Below are positions 9,897 through 19,874 of a DNA stretch of 27,851 bases, in pieces. The stretch is from assembly GCA_001179505.1 (NCBI GenBank), contig CDMY01000547.1:25905-53755 (forward strand), read 5' to 3'. The position numbers and the translations under genes were made by a program. Below the pieces are notes generated by a model that was given only the letters and a program-made list of their open reading frames with translations, was not told the origin of the DNA and did no database searches. Every line of letters starts with the position of its first letter. Within the stretch, counting starts at the first letter, position 1. This DNA comes from Vitrella brassicaformis (lineage: Eukaryota > Sar > Vitrellaceae).

Positions 9897-12324
9897 TTAT
9901 GCGGAGTCTGAAGGTGGGTCGAAGTCTTCGTCTCCCTCCTGGATGGGCTCCTCCACCTCGCCACCCGCACCCTCTCCGCCACCAGTGCCCTTCCGACGCA
10001 CACGCACCGCCACCTCATTCTTCCGCAACCTGCATGCCACCACACACACCCATGTGTGTACGAGTGGTTCGGTTGAGTGTGTGTGGTGTGGTGTGGTGTG
10101 GTGTTGTTACCTACCATGGTAGTGTTTGTGGCGGGTTGTACTGGAAGACCTTGAAGGCATCGGATGACTCGTCGACCACCTCCCACTTGCCTTCGAGCGC
10201 TATCGCATCACGCAACTTGTCCAGCTGACGACTGCACACACACACACACACACACACACCCCAAGTACGCGAATCAGACAATCTCATTTGCTGTTTTCGC
10301 GCACGCACCTGATCTCTCCTTCAGTGGCGAACCCCGAGAAGTCTCTCACAGCCAGCACGTCCCCGCCAGCCTTCTCGATGTCAATGTCGATGTCCCGTGG
10401 CAGCGGGGCCGTGTCGAGCGTGTAGTCCGACGGCAGGATGAACGACATGGTCGCCCCCTTCGGCACCGACTTGTCGATGATGACCGGCGTGGTCATGGCC
10501 ATGGCCACACCCTTGTCGGCAGCGGGCGGCTCGGCCTCGCCCAGCGTCACCTGAGCCATTGGCTTCGGGCGGTTCTCACCGAACAGGTATGCGGCGAGCT
10601 GGCGGAAGGCCTGGCCAGTGGCGAGGAGGTCGGTGGTGTATCGGTCGTCCTTCTCGGTGTCCATGCGGACGGTGCAGATGGCGTACTCGGGGTACTGACG
10701 CACCTCGAACTCATCAACCTAACCACACACACGCACACACACGACGACACGACGACACAGATGGATCCCTCCCTCTCTCTCTCCCGATGCACGCATGACT
10801 CAATCACTCACTCATCGACCCCCCCCCCCCCCCCCCCCCNNNNNNNNNNNNNNNNNNNNNNNNNNNNNNNNNNNNNNNNNNNNNNNNNNNNNNNNNNNNN
10901 NNNNNNNNNNNNNNNNNNNNNNNNNNNNNNNNNNNNNNNNNNNNNNNNNNNNNNNNNNNNNNNNNNNNNNNNNNNNNNNNNNNNNNNNNNNNNNNNNNNN
11001 NNNNNNNNNNNNNNNNNNNNNNNNNNNNNNNNNNNNNNNNNNNNNNNNNNNNNNNNNNNNNNNNNNNNNNNNNNNNNNNNNNNNNNNNNNNNNNNNNNNN
11101 NNNNNNNNNNNNNNNNNNNNNNNNNNNNNNNNNNNNNNNCCCCACCTTGTAGAGGAGAGTGTACATGGGCGTCTCGAGTCCCTCAGGAGTGCGTTGGAAT
11201 GCGGACCTTCCCTCCTTGATGAGAGTGGCGATGGGGAGGCCGCCCTCCTTCTGCACCTGGGTCAGCATCGAGGGGCCCATGGTGACGGCGCGCTGCGCCA
11301 AGGCTGGCAACGACGACAGCAGACGGCTCGCCACCTTCAGCCACAAAGACAGACAGACACAGGCACAGCAACGAGCATGTACACACGAAGCAATACGTAA
11401 CCGAGACAGTACACGAGAGCAGTTGGGAAAGATATGCATCCCTTCCTCCCTGTATGCGAGAAAAGCCCCAGGCAGGCAGGCAGGCATAGAGGCAGGGAGG
11501 CAAGGAATGCGGTCAGGTAAGTCACTCGCCAAGTACGCACACGCCATATGCACTAAGTACACCGATGTGTGGCATGTGCCATTCATCTCTCTATCACAGG
11601 CAGGCACCCCGGCAGGCCGACCGGCAGGCAGGCTGGCAAAAAAGTGTGTGTATGTGTGCGTGCGTGTGTGTATGCTAACCTCAGGGCCTTCTGATCGTGC
11701 TGCTGGCAGGATGTCCTCGACCACCTGCCGCCGCAAAGACTCGACATCCTCGCGCCTGACAGACAGACAGACACCCACCCAAACATCTCTCACGGCACGA
11801 TAGATTCCCAGCCCTCCCCAGCTGTCTTCCCAGCTGGCTGGCTGGCTGACCTCGGAACAGCGTTGACGAGTGTGTCCCTGATCTCGTCTCGGATCTCAGG
11901 TGCCTCCTGCACCAGGTCACGAAGCAACAACTGACGCTGAGAGATCGGCGTGTCGAACTTCAACAGCTGCTCCAACTTCTCTTCCCACGTCATCGGCTCT
12001 GCAAGCGCACCACACAGCCACACAGAGCAACCACTGATGCGTGCTGTGCTGCCTGTCTGCAGTACTGCTGAGCAGTGAGTGCACTGGCCGACCTTGCGAC
12101 GAGGGCTGGCTCTCTGCCCTCAGGCGTGTGCTGCGCAGACGCCTTGCAGAGGGCATTGCACGAGGGACCAACGACACAAAGCCTGAACGTGGAAGCAGAG
12201 AGGCAAAGGGAGGCAGATCTATGAACATCCACCACGACCAGTGTCACGTATCACCTGTGATAGATATGCTGGCCGCATCTGCGGCACAGGCGAGGAAAGT
12301 AACCAAGGGGATGAGGCGCTGCAT
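9897..12324 (-). CDS. Plastid-targeted SOUL heme-binding protein
   Basis: Eight exons on the complement (12255-12324, 12093-12182, 11851-11998, 11680-11755, 11146-11334, 10309-10718, 10115-10231, 9897-10029) join in phase to 410 aa. Residues 1-23 form a signal peptide (MQRLIPLVTFLACAADAAS). Residues 24-53 are Arg/Ser/Ala-rich with a Phe near the predicted cleavage site (ISITGF), like a transit peptide of red-derived secondary plastids. Residues about 56-170 are helical and unassigned. The SOUL domain runs from about 174 (RTPEGLETPMYTLL) through VDEFEVRQYPEYA, AMAMTTPVI, ATMSFILPSDY, a FSGFATEGEI segment and the classic end FQYNPPQTLPWLRKNEVAVRV, followed by an acidic tail. SOUL proteins bind heme or other tetrapyrroles; plastid members sit in the stroma or plastoglobules. 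The 300-N gap falls in the intron between exons 5 and 6. The gene is head-to-head with the Myb gene. Confidence 0.87.
10078..10103. repeat. GTGTG pentamer repeat in a SOUL intron
   Basis: Four to five tandem GTGTG units inside the last intron of the SOUL gene (10030-10114). It matches the unit of the 7026-7050 run. Confidence 0.8.
10819..11139. other. Poly-C run followed by a 300-N assembly gap
   Basis: Twenty-one consecutive C at 10819-10839 are followed by exactly 300 N (10840-11139); the sequence resumes with four C. The gap sits in the intron between the SOUL exons ending at 11146 and starting at 10718 (reading the complement). The protein reads continuously across it in phase 0, so probably no exon is lost. 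The round length suggests an arbitrary or estimated gap size. Confidence 0.9.
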
Positions 12325-12481
12325 CCTCGGCTTGTGTGGGTTAGAGCCGGCTTGTGTGGGTTAGAGCCGACCGATTGGGTGCTCCCTGAAACGCTGCCAT
12401 GCCGCCTATCCGTGGATAAAGGCTCGCAAAGGGGCGCGATGCAAAATCGAGTGCGCGAAGCGATGAGAAGCTGAGTTGAGG
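12325..12481. promoter_or_regulatory. Short bidirectional promoter between SOUL (-) and Myb (+)
   Basis: Only 157 bp separate the SOUL ATG (12324) from the proposed Myb ATG (12482). The region holds a 20-bp tandem duplication (12331-12370). A CTGAAACGCTGC stretch at about 12385-12396 weakly resembles the core of the element shared by two other divergent promoters in this window. Confidence 0.55.
12331..12370. repeat. 20-bp tandem duplication next to the SOUL start
   Basis: Two adjacent copies of a unit beginning CTTGTGTGGG and ending TTAGAGCCG plus G or A (12331-12350 and 12351-12370), 19 of 20 identical. They start 7 bp upstream of the SOUL start codon, so they lie in its 5' leader or core promoter. 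Confidence 0.92.
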
Positions 12482-15386
12482 ATGGCTTCAGGCTCAGATG
12501 TGTCATGCTCCCCATTGAGGCCAGGCAGGCCACGCGTGTGTGCTACTGACGAGCACTGATGACTGACCTCCCGAGATACCTGCCGGCGGACGCGGGATGA
12601 CATTGTCAGTCCTTGTGTGTGTGGTGTTTGTTGTGATCAGAGTCGCCAGGTCTCCCGTGTGCCCCTCCCGCTGTGCAGACAGGGTCGCCGGTGAAGGTGG
12701 AGACCACCGCAGCCGCGGAGGGTGTGCCGCGAGGAGGAGGAGGTGTTGGTGTTGCAAAGGGGTATCCTGCACCACCTGGACCGCCATACGGGTGAGAGAA
12801 CAACAACACAGCACAGCACAGCACACGGAATGGGGGGGCATTGATTGACAGACTGACTGATTCAATGTAATGTTCCTCTCTCTCTGCGTGTCTGCCTCAC
12901 CACCGCTTGCAGTTCGAACGACTGGAAGCCTGAGGAGGATCAGCTGCTGCTGAAACTCGCCAAAGAGACTGGAGGTGGGTACATCGCTGCCTTGGTCAAT
13001 GTGTGTTCAGCTGGTTTCCTTGATCTGCACATGCGTGTTGTGCGTTGTCAGGTCGTTGCTGGCGTCAGATAGCCGAGGCGTTTCCCAACCACTCGGACAT
13101 CGAGTGCATGATCAGATGGAAAAACAATCTGTCGGGGCTTGACGGCAAGGTGAGGATCGACCGACCGACTCACCGACCTGCTGATGGATGGATGGATTCA
13201 TGTGATTGTGTGTGTTGTCTGTCATCGATGCGGTTGTCCATTCGTTGATTCGTTGATTGAACAGGGTAGCTGGACCAAAGAGGAGGATGATTTGCTGTAT
13301 GAGTTGGTGCTGCAGTATGGCCCATCCAAGTGAGTGAGCCAACGATCGAAGCGAAGCAAGCCACAGAGAGATTGGGACGTGGATTGGATTGTCTGTCTGT
13401 TCTGTGTCGTGTCGTCGGTGGTGTTCGCGGTGTGTGTGTCAGTTGGGCCGCTTTGTCCAAGGAACTGAACGAGAAGCTCGTCTACAGGCGACGCTCTGGT
13501 GAGTGAGTGCGCCACCTGCAGGACTCTACACATCTGACCTGTCCAGACACAATCAATCGTCGCTCCTTCATTCCCTTTCTGCCTGTCTGTTGATGTGTGT
13601 GTGCAGCCAAACAGTGTCGTGAGCGGTGGATCAACCACATGGACCCAAGCATCAACCGGTACGCACACACAGGCCGGACAGACGGACGGACAACAATCGC
13701 TCCATCTTTGTCTGTGTGTGTGTTTTGTGTGTGGTATCCTGTCTGTGCATCAGGGATGCGTGGACGCCCGATGAGGATGACACCTTGATGAAGAAGCAGA
13801 AGGAGCTCGGCAACAAGTGGACGGAGATATCACGACACATACCTGGTAATTAGCCTGCCCACCAACGACAATCTGACACACACCAGCCCCTGTGTGTGTG
13901 TGTCTATGTCCGTTGTGTTGTGTGTCCTTCAGGTCGTACGGAGCTGCAGGTCAAGAATCGTTATCGCGCGCTGATGAAGTTCGGTTCACAGCGGAAGCCG
14001 CGGGAGCCACGTGACCCCAACAAGGCCAAACACACCGAATCGCAGCCGTCAACCAGCAGCCGCCACTCGTCGGAGACCAGCAGACAGCCATCCTCACGCA
14101 GCGCTGCACCAAGCAGCAAAGATGGTGAGTGAGGAGGGAGGGAGGGAGGCTGGCATAGTACGGACTATGTGTGCATCTTGTCTCTGTGTACGTGACGTTC
14201 ATAGGTGCGTCGCCAAGCCACAAGCGTCCTTGGGCCGACGGCTACCCAACCCCCGCTGTGAGCCAGCCCGCCTCATCCCCTGCCCCCCTCCCTCCCCCAC
14301 ACCAGTACGGCAGTTTCCCATCCACCCACTGGCAGCCACAGCAGCAGCAGCAGCAGCAGCGGCCGCCCCGCCCATCTGACGCTGCCTATGCCGATCCCAA
14401 CGACCCATATCGGCAGTACGGCTACGCTGCGGTCAATCCTTCGGCGTCTTACTACTCTCCGTATGGGCAGCCCACGGGGGGCTACTACGGCAGCCCACCA
14501 GGGGGCTACTGCGCTCATCGGCGGCACGACCATGGGGGGTCGGGGGCGGAGCGGCACCACTCCTCCCACCACCATCATCATTCCCACCACCATCGGTCGT
14601 CTCACGGCCACCATCGGTCGTATCACGGGCACCACCACCAGCACACGAGCCTGCCCTACCCTTACCCCACCTACAACCCGGCATCATCTGCAGCGGCGGC
14701 CCACCAGTACTACTATGGGTACGGCCAGCGGCCACAGCAGCAGCAGATGGACGGTGTGATGGGAATGGGGATGGGCGGAGGTGGGGACGGGATGTCCCTG
14801 TCGCCGTCTGCGGCTCGGGGGGGGTCAGTCGAGTACTGGTCTGAGCTGCTGGAGCAACGGCTGGCTGCACTCAAGAGGGACCAGGAGCACCACCTGCACC
14901 TCAAGGAATCCATCCAGAAGCAGACACACCAGCTGCAGGAACTCGTGCAGGTACGTGTGTGTACGTGTCGGCGCCTTCTTCATGTGTATGCATCCCTCTG
15001 TGTCTGTCTCTGTTGTGTGTTGGACGCACCAAACCGCTCAGGATCGTCGATTGCCCGGCCACCACGACCACCACGCCCCGTCGAGCTCCCCTCCCGCCAG
15101 CGACCCCTCCAGTGACCCCAAGCGCACCTCGCACCCCACCCCGTCGGCAGACGCCCACGATCAGTCGTCGAAGCGCATCCGCGTCCACCATCACCATCAT
15201 AGCTACCACAATGGCAACGGCAGCGAAGAGTCCGATATGGCGGACTCGACCGTCACCACAACCACCATGGCCACCAGTGGGGACGGGAAGGATAAGGAGG
15301 GTGGTGTGCTCAAGATGCGGCTGGTGCAGAATGGGGCGGGTGGTGCTGCTGCGGGCGAAGGGTTAGAAAGGGTGGGCCAGCGGTGA
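12482..15386 (+). CDS. R1R2R3 Myb DNA-binding protein
   Basis: Eleven exons (12482-12535, 12679-12791, 12913-12974, 13052-13149, 13265-13329, 13443-13498, 13607-13658, 13754-13845, 13933-14124, 14205-14950, 15042-15386) join in phase to 624 aa. Three Myb/SANT repeats follow one another: R1 from Trp60 (DWKPEEDQLL, CWRQIAEAF, IRWKNNL), R2 from Trp112 (SWTKEEDDLL, NWAALSKEL, CRERWINHMDP) and R3 from Trp170 (AWTPDEDDTL, KWTEISRHIPGRT, VKNRYRALMK). R2 carries an extra 8-10 residue basic loop before KQCRERW. The second half is low complexity: Pro/Tyr/Gln-rich, then long His-rich tracts, then a coiled coil at about 469-510. 3R-Myb proteins are nuclear regulators, in plants of G2/M genes. The target here is unknown. 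Exon 1 is the least certain: its donor (CGC|gtgtgt) was chosen for phase only. Confidence 0.88.
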
Positions 15387-15416
15387 ATGACACGGCTGCC
15401 TGCTGGTTTCGTTGAC

Positions 15417-15438
15417 GGCTGGCTGGCTGGCTGGCTGG
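15417..15438. repeat. GGCT tetranucleotide repeat
   Basis: About five tandem GGCT units, about 30 bp after the Myb stop codon, so in its probable 3' UTR. Confidence 0.85.
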
Positions 15439-15726
15439 ATGGGATGCTGTCTCTCCGCATTTTTCTCGTCCCTCGTATCTTGTCTCTCTTGTCTGTTTGT
15501 CTCTCCTGTCAGCCAGCCACTCACCCACTCACTCACTCTGTGGTGTAGAGCATCCCCCATCCATCCATCCACCCCCCTTCATCTGATCATGTTCACCGCC
15601 ACGCCGGCTCGCCTTAGTGGAGGGGGCCGGCGTACGACACACATGCATACACACGTGTGTGGGTGGGCACGTAGAATATATGAACCTTGCCCATCCATCC
15701 ACCACTTTTGAAGATTTGTGTGTCTG

Positions 15727-15766
15727 CCTGGCTGGCTGGCTGGCTGGCTGGCTGGTCGGCTGGCTG
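15727..15766. repeat. GGCT tetranucleotide repeat
   Basis: About ten GGCT units with one GGTC interruption in the convergent intergenic region. Confidence 0.88.
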
Positions 15767-16069
15767 TTCGGGGTGCTTGATGGCCCATCTGACCAACTGG
15801 TGATGGATAGCTGTCCATTCGCGGCGGCACAGCCGACCAAGTTGATGGAAAGCAAGACAGTGGAGGGCACAGCACAACAGACACTTCAGACCCATACACA
15901 GCAGACAGGCTAGGAAGTGTGTGTATGTCCATCTTTCTGTCTGTCTCGTCTCACAGTCTGCCTGGTCGTGTATAGCGCTTTTCGTGTTTCATATATGCAT
16001 ACAGCTACATACCTACATACCTACCTGGATGGATGGATGACTGCATACGCGCAGAGAACTTATCTATCA

Positions 16070-16102
16070 GTCGTCAGTTTTTTTTGATCACTGACTGACG
16101 AC
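16070..16102. repeat. Inverted repeat around a T-tract
   Basis: GTCGTCAGT at 16070-16078 is exactly complementary to ACTGACGAC at 16094-16102. The 15-nt loop begins with a run of T. It could form a hairpin in the region between the convergent Myb and SPRY genes. A role in 3'-end formation is speculation. Confidence 0.6.
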
Positions 16103-16720
16103 AGGTCGCTAGTCAGTCAAGAGTGTCATATTTTGAAAGAGCGGAGGAGAGCGGCAGGGGCGGGGGAGCCTTTGCTGCCCGCTCGGCCATGGTGTTGTTG
16201 GGTTGAGAGCGCTACTGCGCCGCGCGGGGCCGTCTGTCTGTCTGTCGGCCTCTCTGTGTGTGTGAATGTGCGCCGTGCGTGTGTCGCCTGAGAGAGTGTT
16301 TTCCTTGCTGTGTGTACGATAGACACTAGCTAGGCACACACACATCCAGCCATCCATCCATCTCGATGGATGGCCGCATGGCATGCACTCGTGTTGGTGA
16401 GGGGAGGGGAGGGAGGGGAGGGACTGAGGAGACATCTGACGGATGGAAGAGGCAATTAATGCAGCGTTTCATCCACCATCCCTCTTGCTTTTCCGTCCGT
16501 CCGTCCATCTTGTTCACCCCCCCACGCACATACATACACACATGCGATCAGTCGACCACAGCAGCCAGCCCGACCCCTTACACAGTGAGGGCATGTAATC
16601 CCATTCACGCCATCCTCCATGAATATATATAACGAATGGATCATCACATCATGAGTCATAAAATGTTCGCATACAATGAAATGACCCCGTCGACCACTCA
16701 GACACACAGGACAGGCGAGG

Positions 16721-16741
16721 CGTGTCGTGTCGTGTCGTGTC
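16721..16741. repeat. CGTGT pentanucleotide repeat
   Basis: Four tandem CGTGT units downstream (3') of the SPRY gene. Confidence 0.85.
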
Positions 16742-16873
16742 GGCCGAGGGTTAACTAACTAATCATTCAGCCATCCAGCCAGCCAGCCATCCATGCCATC
16801 CACTAGCATCACCACAACACACACATCACTACGACACGCCATACATCGCTCTCTGTCTCTCTGCCTGCGTCGG

Positions 16874-18467
16874 TCACTCTGCGATCTCGAGTGTCACGTC
16901 TTGCGTCGCAAACAGGATGGTCGGGATGTACTTGCCCGCAGGAATCGCTGTCCCTGATAGTCACACAGACAGACAGACAGACAGGCAGACAGACAGGCAG
17001 ACAGACAGGCAGACAGACAGGCAGACAGGTGTCTGCTATCTGCCTCGCGGCATCAACCAACCATTTGAAAAGGGCGCTCACCTGATCTGAAGCAGCACGC
17101 GCCAACGGAACGACCATCTGCAAGAGGACACACCCATGCCGTCCGTCTGTGTGCCCTCCGGTGTGTGGGGCGGGCATGCTTGTCTTGTTTGCCTTGCGGT
17201 GCTTACCCACTAGGATGTTGAGGTTGCGATCTTCCGTATCGAACTCAATCCTGCAGCACAGCACAGCACCAACACAAGACAAGACGACAAGACACCACAT
17301 CATTGGCTGACACCCTCTCTCCCACTCGTGTCGTGTCACGTCAGCGCACCCGATTTTGCTGCCGACGCCCAACGTGAAGTCCTCGCCCGTCCAGTCCCGA
17401 CCAATCGTCAAATCTGACCCGAACCAATCCAATCCACCAATTCAAGGAATAGGAAGCGACGCGGTTGTCTGGCTGGCTGGCCGGCTGGCCGGCTGTTTAT
17501 GTGGGAACCTTACTTACCTTGTGCGAATAGGGTCTGGTCTTTGGTGAAGAAAAAGTATCCATGGCTCATCTCCAGGTTGGGTTTGGCGAGGTCCACGCCC
17601 TCGGGTGCGACGCCGATCATGAACCCACCTTGACGCGGCGGGGTCGCCAGCAGCACCTCCAGCTGCACACACACGTACACACACGCACACATACACGGAA
17701 GGAGAAGACGACGACATACGATGAGTGAGTGAGTGCATGGTTACGTTAGGTGCGTGCGTACCTACCCTATATTTCGAGTTGAATGGTGGCGAGAACTGCA
17801 CCCCCCCGCAGTCGGTGAGGTGCCACCGGTGACAGTACCTGCTCGAGTACGACAGACTGTTGCCCTCGCAACGAACGTTCTCAGTTATCTGGTGAATGCT
17901 CCCCACATAACTCTACACAGACACACACACAGGGAACCAACCAGATGCATGCACTGGCAGGCACTTTCATCTGTGCAGTCAGTCCTCAAAAGTGCTCACC
18001 GGCATCGGCCGCACCGCTCTTTTGTAATGATCCCCTCCCTCGAGTGTTTCCTCGGTGGTCACCGTGTTGCTCCTCTTTTGCGGCAGGAAGGGCTCCTCCT
18101 CGTCAGGCACTCGAATGATCGCCTCGCTGGAAATCTCGGGCTCGGCCAGCAAACCCCTCGTGCAGCACGAGAACAGCGACACCTCGTCATCACCGTTGGC
18201 ACACTGCGGCTGCGGGGTGGTCATGCAGGCCGAGAAGATAGAGCTCACAATCGGGTGCGGCCGCCTGTGTGTGGAATTGGAGGGCTTCTTGCAGCGGGGC
18301 GGGGGATGAGATCGATTCATCCGCTGCGTGCCCGTGCGAGGCGCACTGCCGGAGGACAGGGCGGCCACCTGCTTCCTGAGGGCGTCCCTCTCCTTGGCCA
18401 TTCTGTCTCGTTCCTCAGTCACGCGGCTGAGCTGCTGCCGCAGAAGCGCTACATCATCGCCAGCCAT
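16874..18467 (-). CDS. Coiled-coil protein with C-terminal SPRY-like domain
   Basis: Seven exons on the complement (18000-18467, 17766-17912, 17518-17662, 17350-17413, 17207-17250, 17082-17117, 16874-16953) join in phase to 327 aa. Residues about 5-40 form a coiled coil rich in Arg, Glu and Leu. A Ser/Pro/Arg-rich linker follows. From about residue 160 a beta-rich domain has GFMIGVAPEGVDL, GYFFFTKDQTLF, WTGEDFTLGVGSKIGIEFD, LNILVDGRSVGACCF and AGKYIPTILF. This order (GxxIG, a GYxxx strand, F-x-LGVG-x-x-x-G-x-x-x-D and the NGx-x-G-like turn) fits SPRY/B30.2 protein-interaction domains. The partner is unknown. Start: the first in-frame Met (MAGDD). The short exon at 17082-17117 reads correctly only in the frame set by its neighbours. 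A 12-bp minisatellite lies in the last intron. The gene is head-to-head with the FAM210-like gene. Confidence 0.8.
16966..17029. repeat. 12-bp compound minisatellite in a SPRY-gene intron
   Basis: A CAGA microsatellite passes into four copies of the 12-mer CAGACAGACAGG. It fills most of the last intron of the SPRY gene (16954-17081). On the coding strand it reads as CCTG/TCTG, near the acceptor side of that intron. Confidence 0.9.
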
Positions 18468-18737
18468 GATGCTCAAAACAGCTTGAAGGGAAATTGGCCC
18501 CTGCCGCAGCTAAGCTCGCAGAGGAGACACTTAGGACATTGCGTGAAACCGCTCTCGGGACTCGCGAGCTGCGAGGTGTGACGTCTTTCGCGAATTCAGC
18601 TTCGTAGGTGTCCCTGGAATGGCATCTCGTGTCATCTTGAATCTTTCCCTAAGTTTCGTCATCGACTTCATGAATGCATCGGCGGATGAGTGGCGTAGTT
18701 ACATGAGGACGAGATAACGCCGTTGCGGCTCTACGAG
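18468..18737. promoter_or_regulatory. Bidirectional promoter region between SPRY (-) and FAM210-like (+)
   Basis: 270 bp between divergent start codons. It lacks the simple repeats that fill other intergenic regions. It contains the two-part element at 18512-18554 that recurs at the LTV1/bL25 divergent promoter. Confidence 0.55.
18512..18554. promoter_or_regulatory. Shared promoter element, copy 1
   Basis: AAGCTCGCA at 18512-18520, an 11-bp spacer, then a 23-bp core at 18532-18554 (TAGGACATT, G, CGTGAAAC, C, GCTC). The core matches 23491-23513 at 21 of 23 positions in the same orientation, and the upstream 9-mer is identical. It lies 65 bp upstream of the SPRY ATG. Confidence 0.6.
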
Positions 18738-19874
18738 ATGCGGCGCCTACCTCTGGCTTATCGCATCATCCCATTCCCGCCATGCCCAGCCTCTCAGCCG
18801 GCAGGCGTGATCTGTCGTCGTCATGCGGCAACGCTGCTCAGACCGCATTTCAGCACAACACGAATAGGGCCCGACTGTCCTTCTTGCCTGCCATGCAGTC
18901 ATCGGTGTTTTAGCACGGCGCCTGCACAGGAGTCGGACCCGCCCCACCCCTCTCCCACCCACCCCCCTTTGAGCAGCCGTCGGCGCACCCACAAGCCCCA
19001 CCCCGAGGTCCACCACAACCACAAGCCGCACCACGGCCACGTCACCCGTCCCCCCTCCCTCCGCCGCCACCACAAGTCGCCTCGCCGGAAGCTGTTGCTC
19101 CGGTTGATCCAGCCTCTCCCCCCGCTCAGCCCAGCACTCCTTTCGCCAACACAGCGTATGCGTCAGTCGATCAACCGGCTGCGCGAGCGTGTGGCGGCCA
19201 TGTCCAAGGGCAGGGCAGGATGGCGGCTCAGGGTGCAGCTGCCTCTGGGTCTCAGGGCTCGTGCGCGTGCCCTCAGCCAGCGGTGGGTGGAGGGCCGGCG
19301 GAGGCTCGGGGTGGCCGTGCAGAAGCGGCGGGAGCAGCTCAAACGCATTCGCAAGAGAATCGCTGAGCGATCCAGAAAAGTATGTAGTAAGAGGATCAGA
19401 TAGATGGATTTGCCAGCTGGAATGTGCTACCATCCATCCTTCTTGTCTGGATGTCATGTCTGTCGGTGTGTCATGCAGGCGGCCAAGGGGCTTCGTGGCA
19501 TGTGGCGCAAGTACGGTTGGGTGGGTGTGGGCGTGTACTTTTCCATCTACTGGACGGTGCTGATGTCGCTCTACGCGGCGGTGTCGCAGGGCGGCATCAC
19601 GGCCGAGCACCTGCAGTGGCTGCTCGACTACTTCCACCTCGACGACAAACTGGACACACACAAGCTCAAAAAGGGCGCCGACAGCTGGTGGGGCAAGTTC
19701 CTTTTCGCCTGGTTCCTCATGAAGTTCACAGAGCCGCCACGGATGCTCGCCACCATCGCCCTCACGCCACTGGTAGCACGGTGGCTGAGATTGAGACAGG
19801 CGAGGAGGGCGGGGGCGGCCCTCAAGACCGCTGCTAGTGCTAGTGGCAAGCAGAACGGGGGAAGGCACAAGTGA
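18738..19874 (+). CDS. FAM210-like (DUF1279) mitochondrial membrane protein
   Basis: Two exons (18738-19379, 19479-19874) join in phase 0 to 345 aa. The N-terminus is rich in Arg, Ser and aromatic residues with almost no acids, as in a mitochondrial presequence (RRHAATLLRPHFSTT). A long Pro/His/Arg-rich and then strongly basic region follows (residues about 60-215). Exon 2 carries the DUF1279-type domain: RKYGWVGVGVYFSIYW continues into a transmembrane helix (about 228-252), then an SQGGITAEHLQ helix, GKFLFAWFLMKFTEPPR and TPLVARWLR, and a basic tail. FAM210 proteins are mitochondrial inner-membrane proteins linked to translation and organelle homeostasis in animals; the role here is inferred. 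The start is the first in-frame ATG; the frame is open a little further upstream without an ATG. Confidence 0.78.

Larger units (their letters stand above)
15387..16873. other. Convergent intergenic region, repeat-rich
   Basis: This 1.5 kb lies between the ends of the Myb and SPRY genes. It holds two GGCT blocks (15417-15438, 15727-15766), CCAT/GGAT repeats, a 9-bp inverted repeat around a T-tract (16070-16102) and CGTGT pentamers (16721-16741). Parts are AT-richer (about 15970-16080, 16600-16690). No exon chain or RNA gene is supported. Confidence 0.6.

Noticed and set aside
10795-11400. Open frames running through the N gap
   Set aside because: They exist only because N codons are not read as stops; the gap lies in an intron.
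16966-17029. Regularly spaced repeats that might suggest a CRISPR array
   Set aside because: Units are contiguous CAGA-derived tetranucleotides without unique spacers, inside a eukaryotic intron.
17733-18581. 282-codon plus-strand open frame opposite the SPRY gene
   Set aside because: Antisense shadow of the large SPRY first exon; no motif, and the minus-strand exon chain is phase-consistent.
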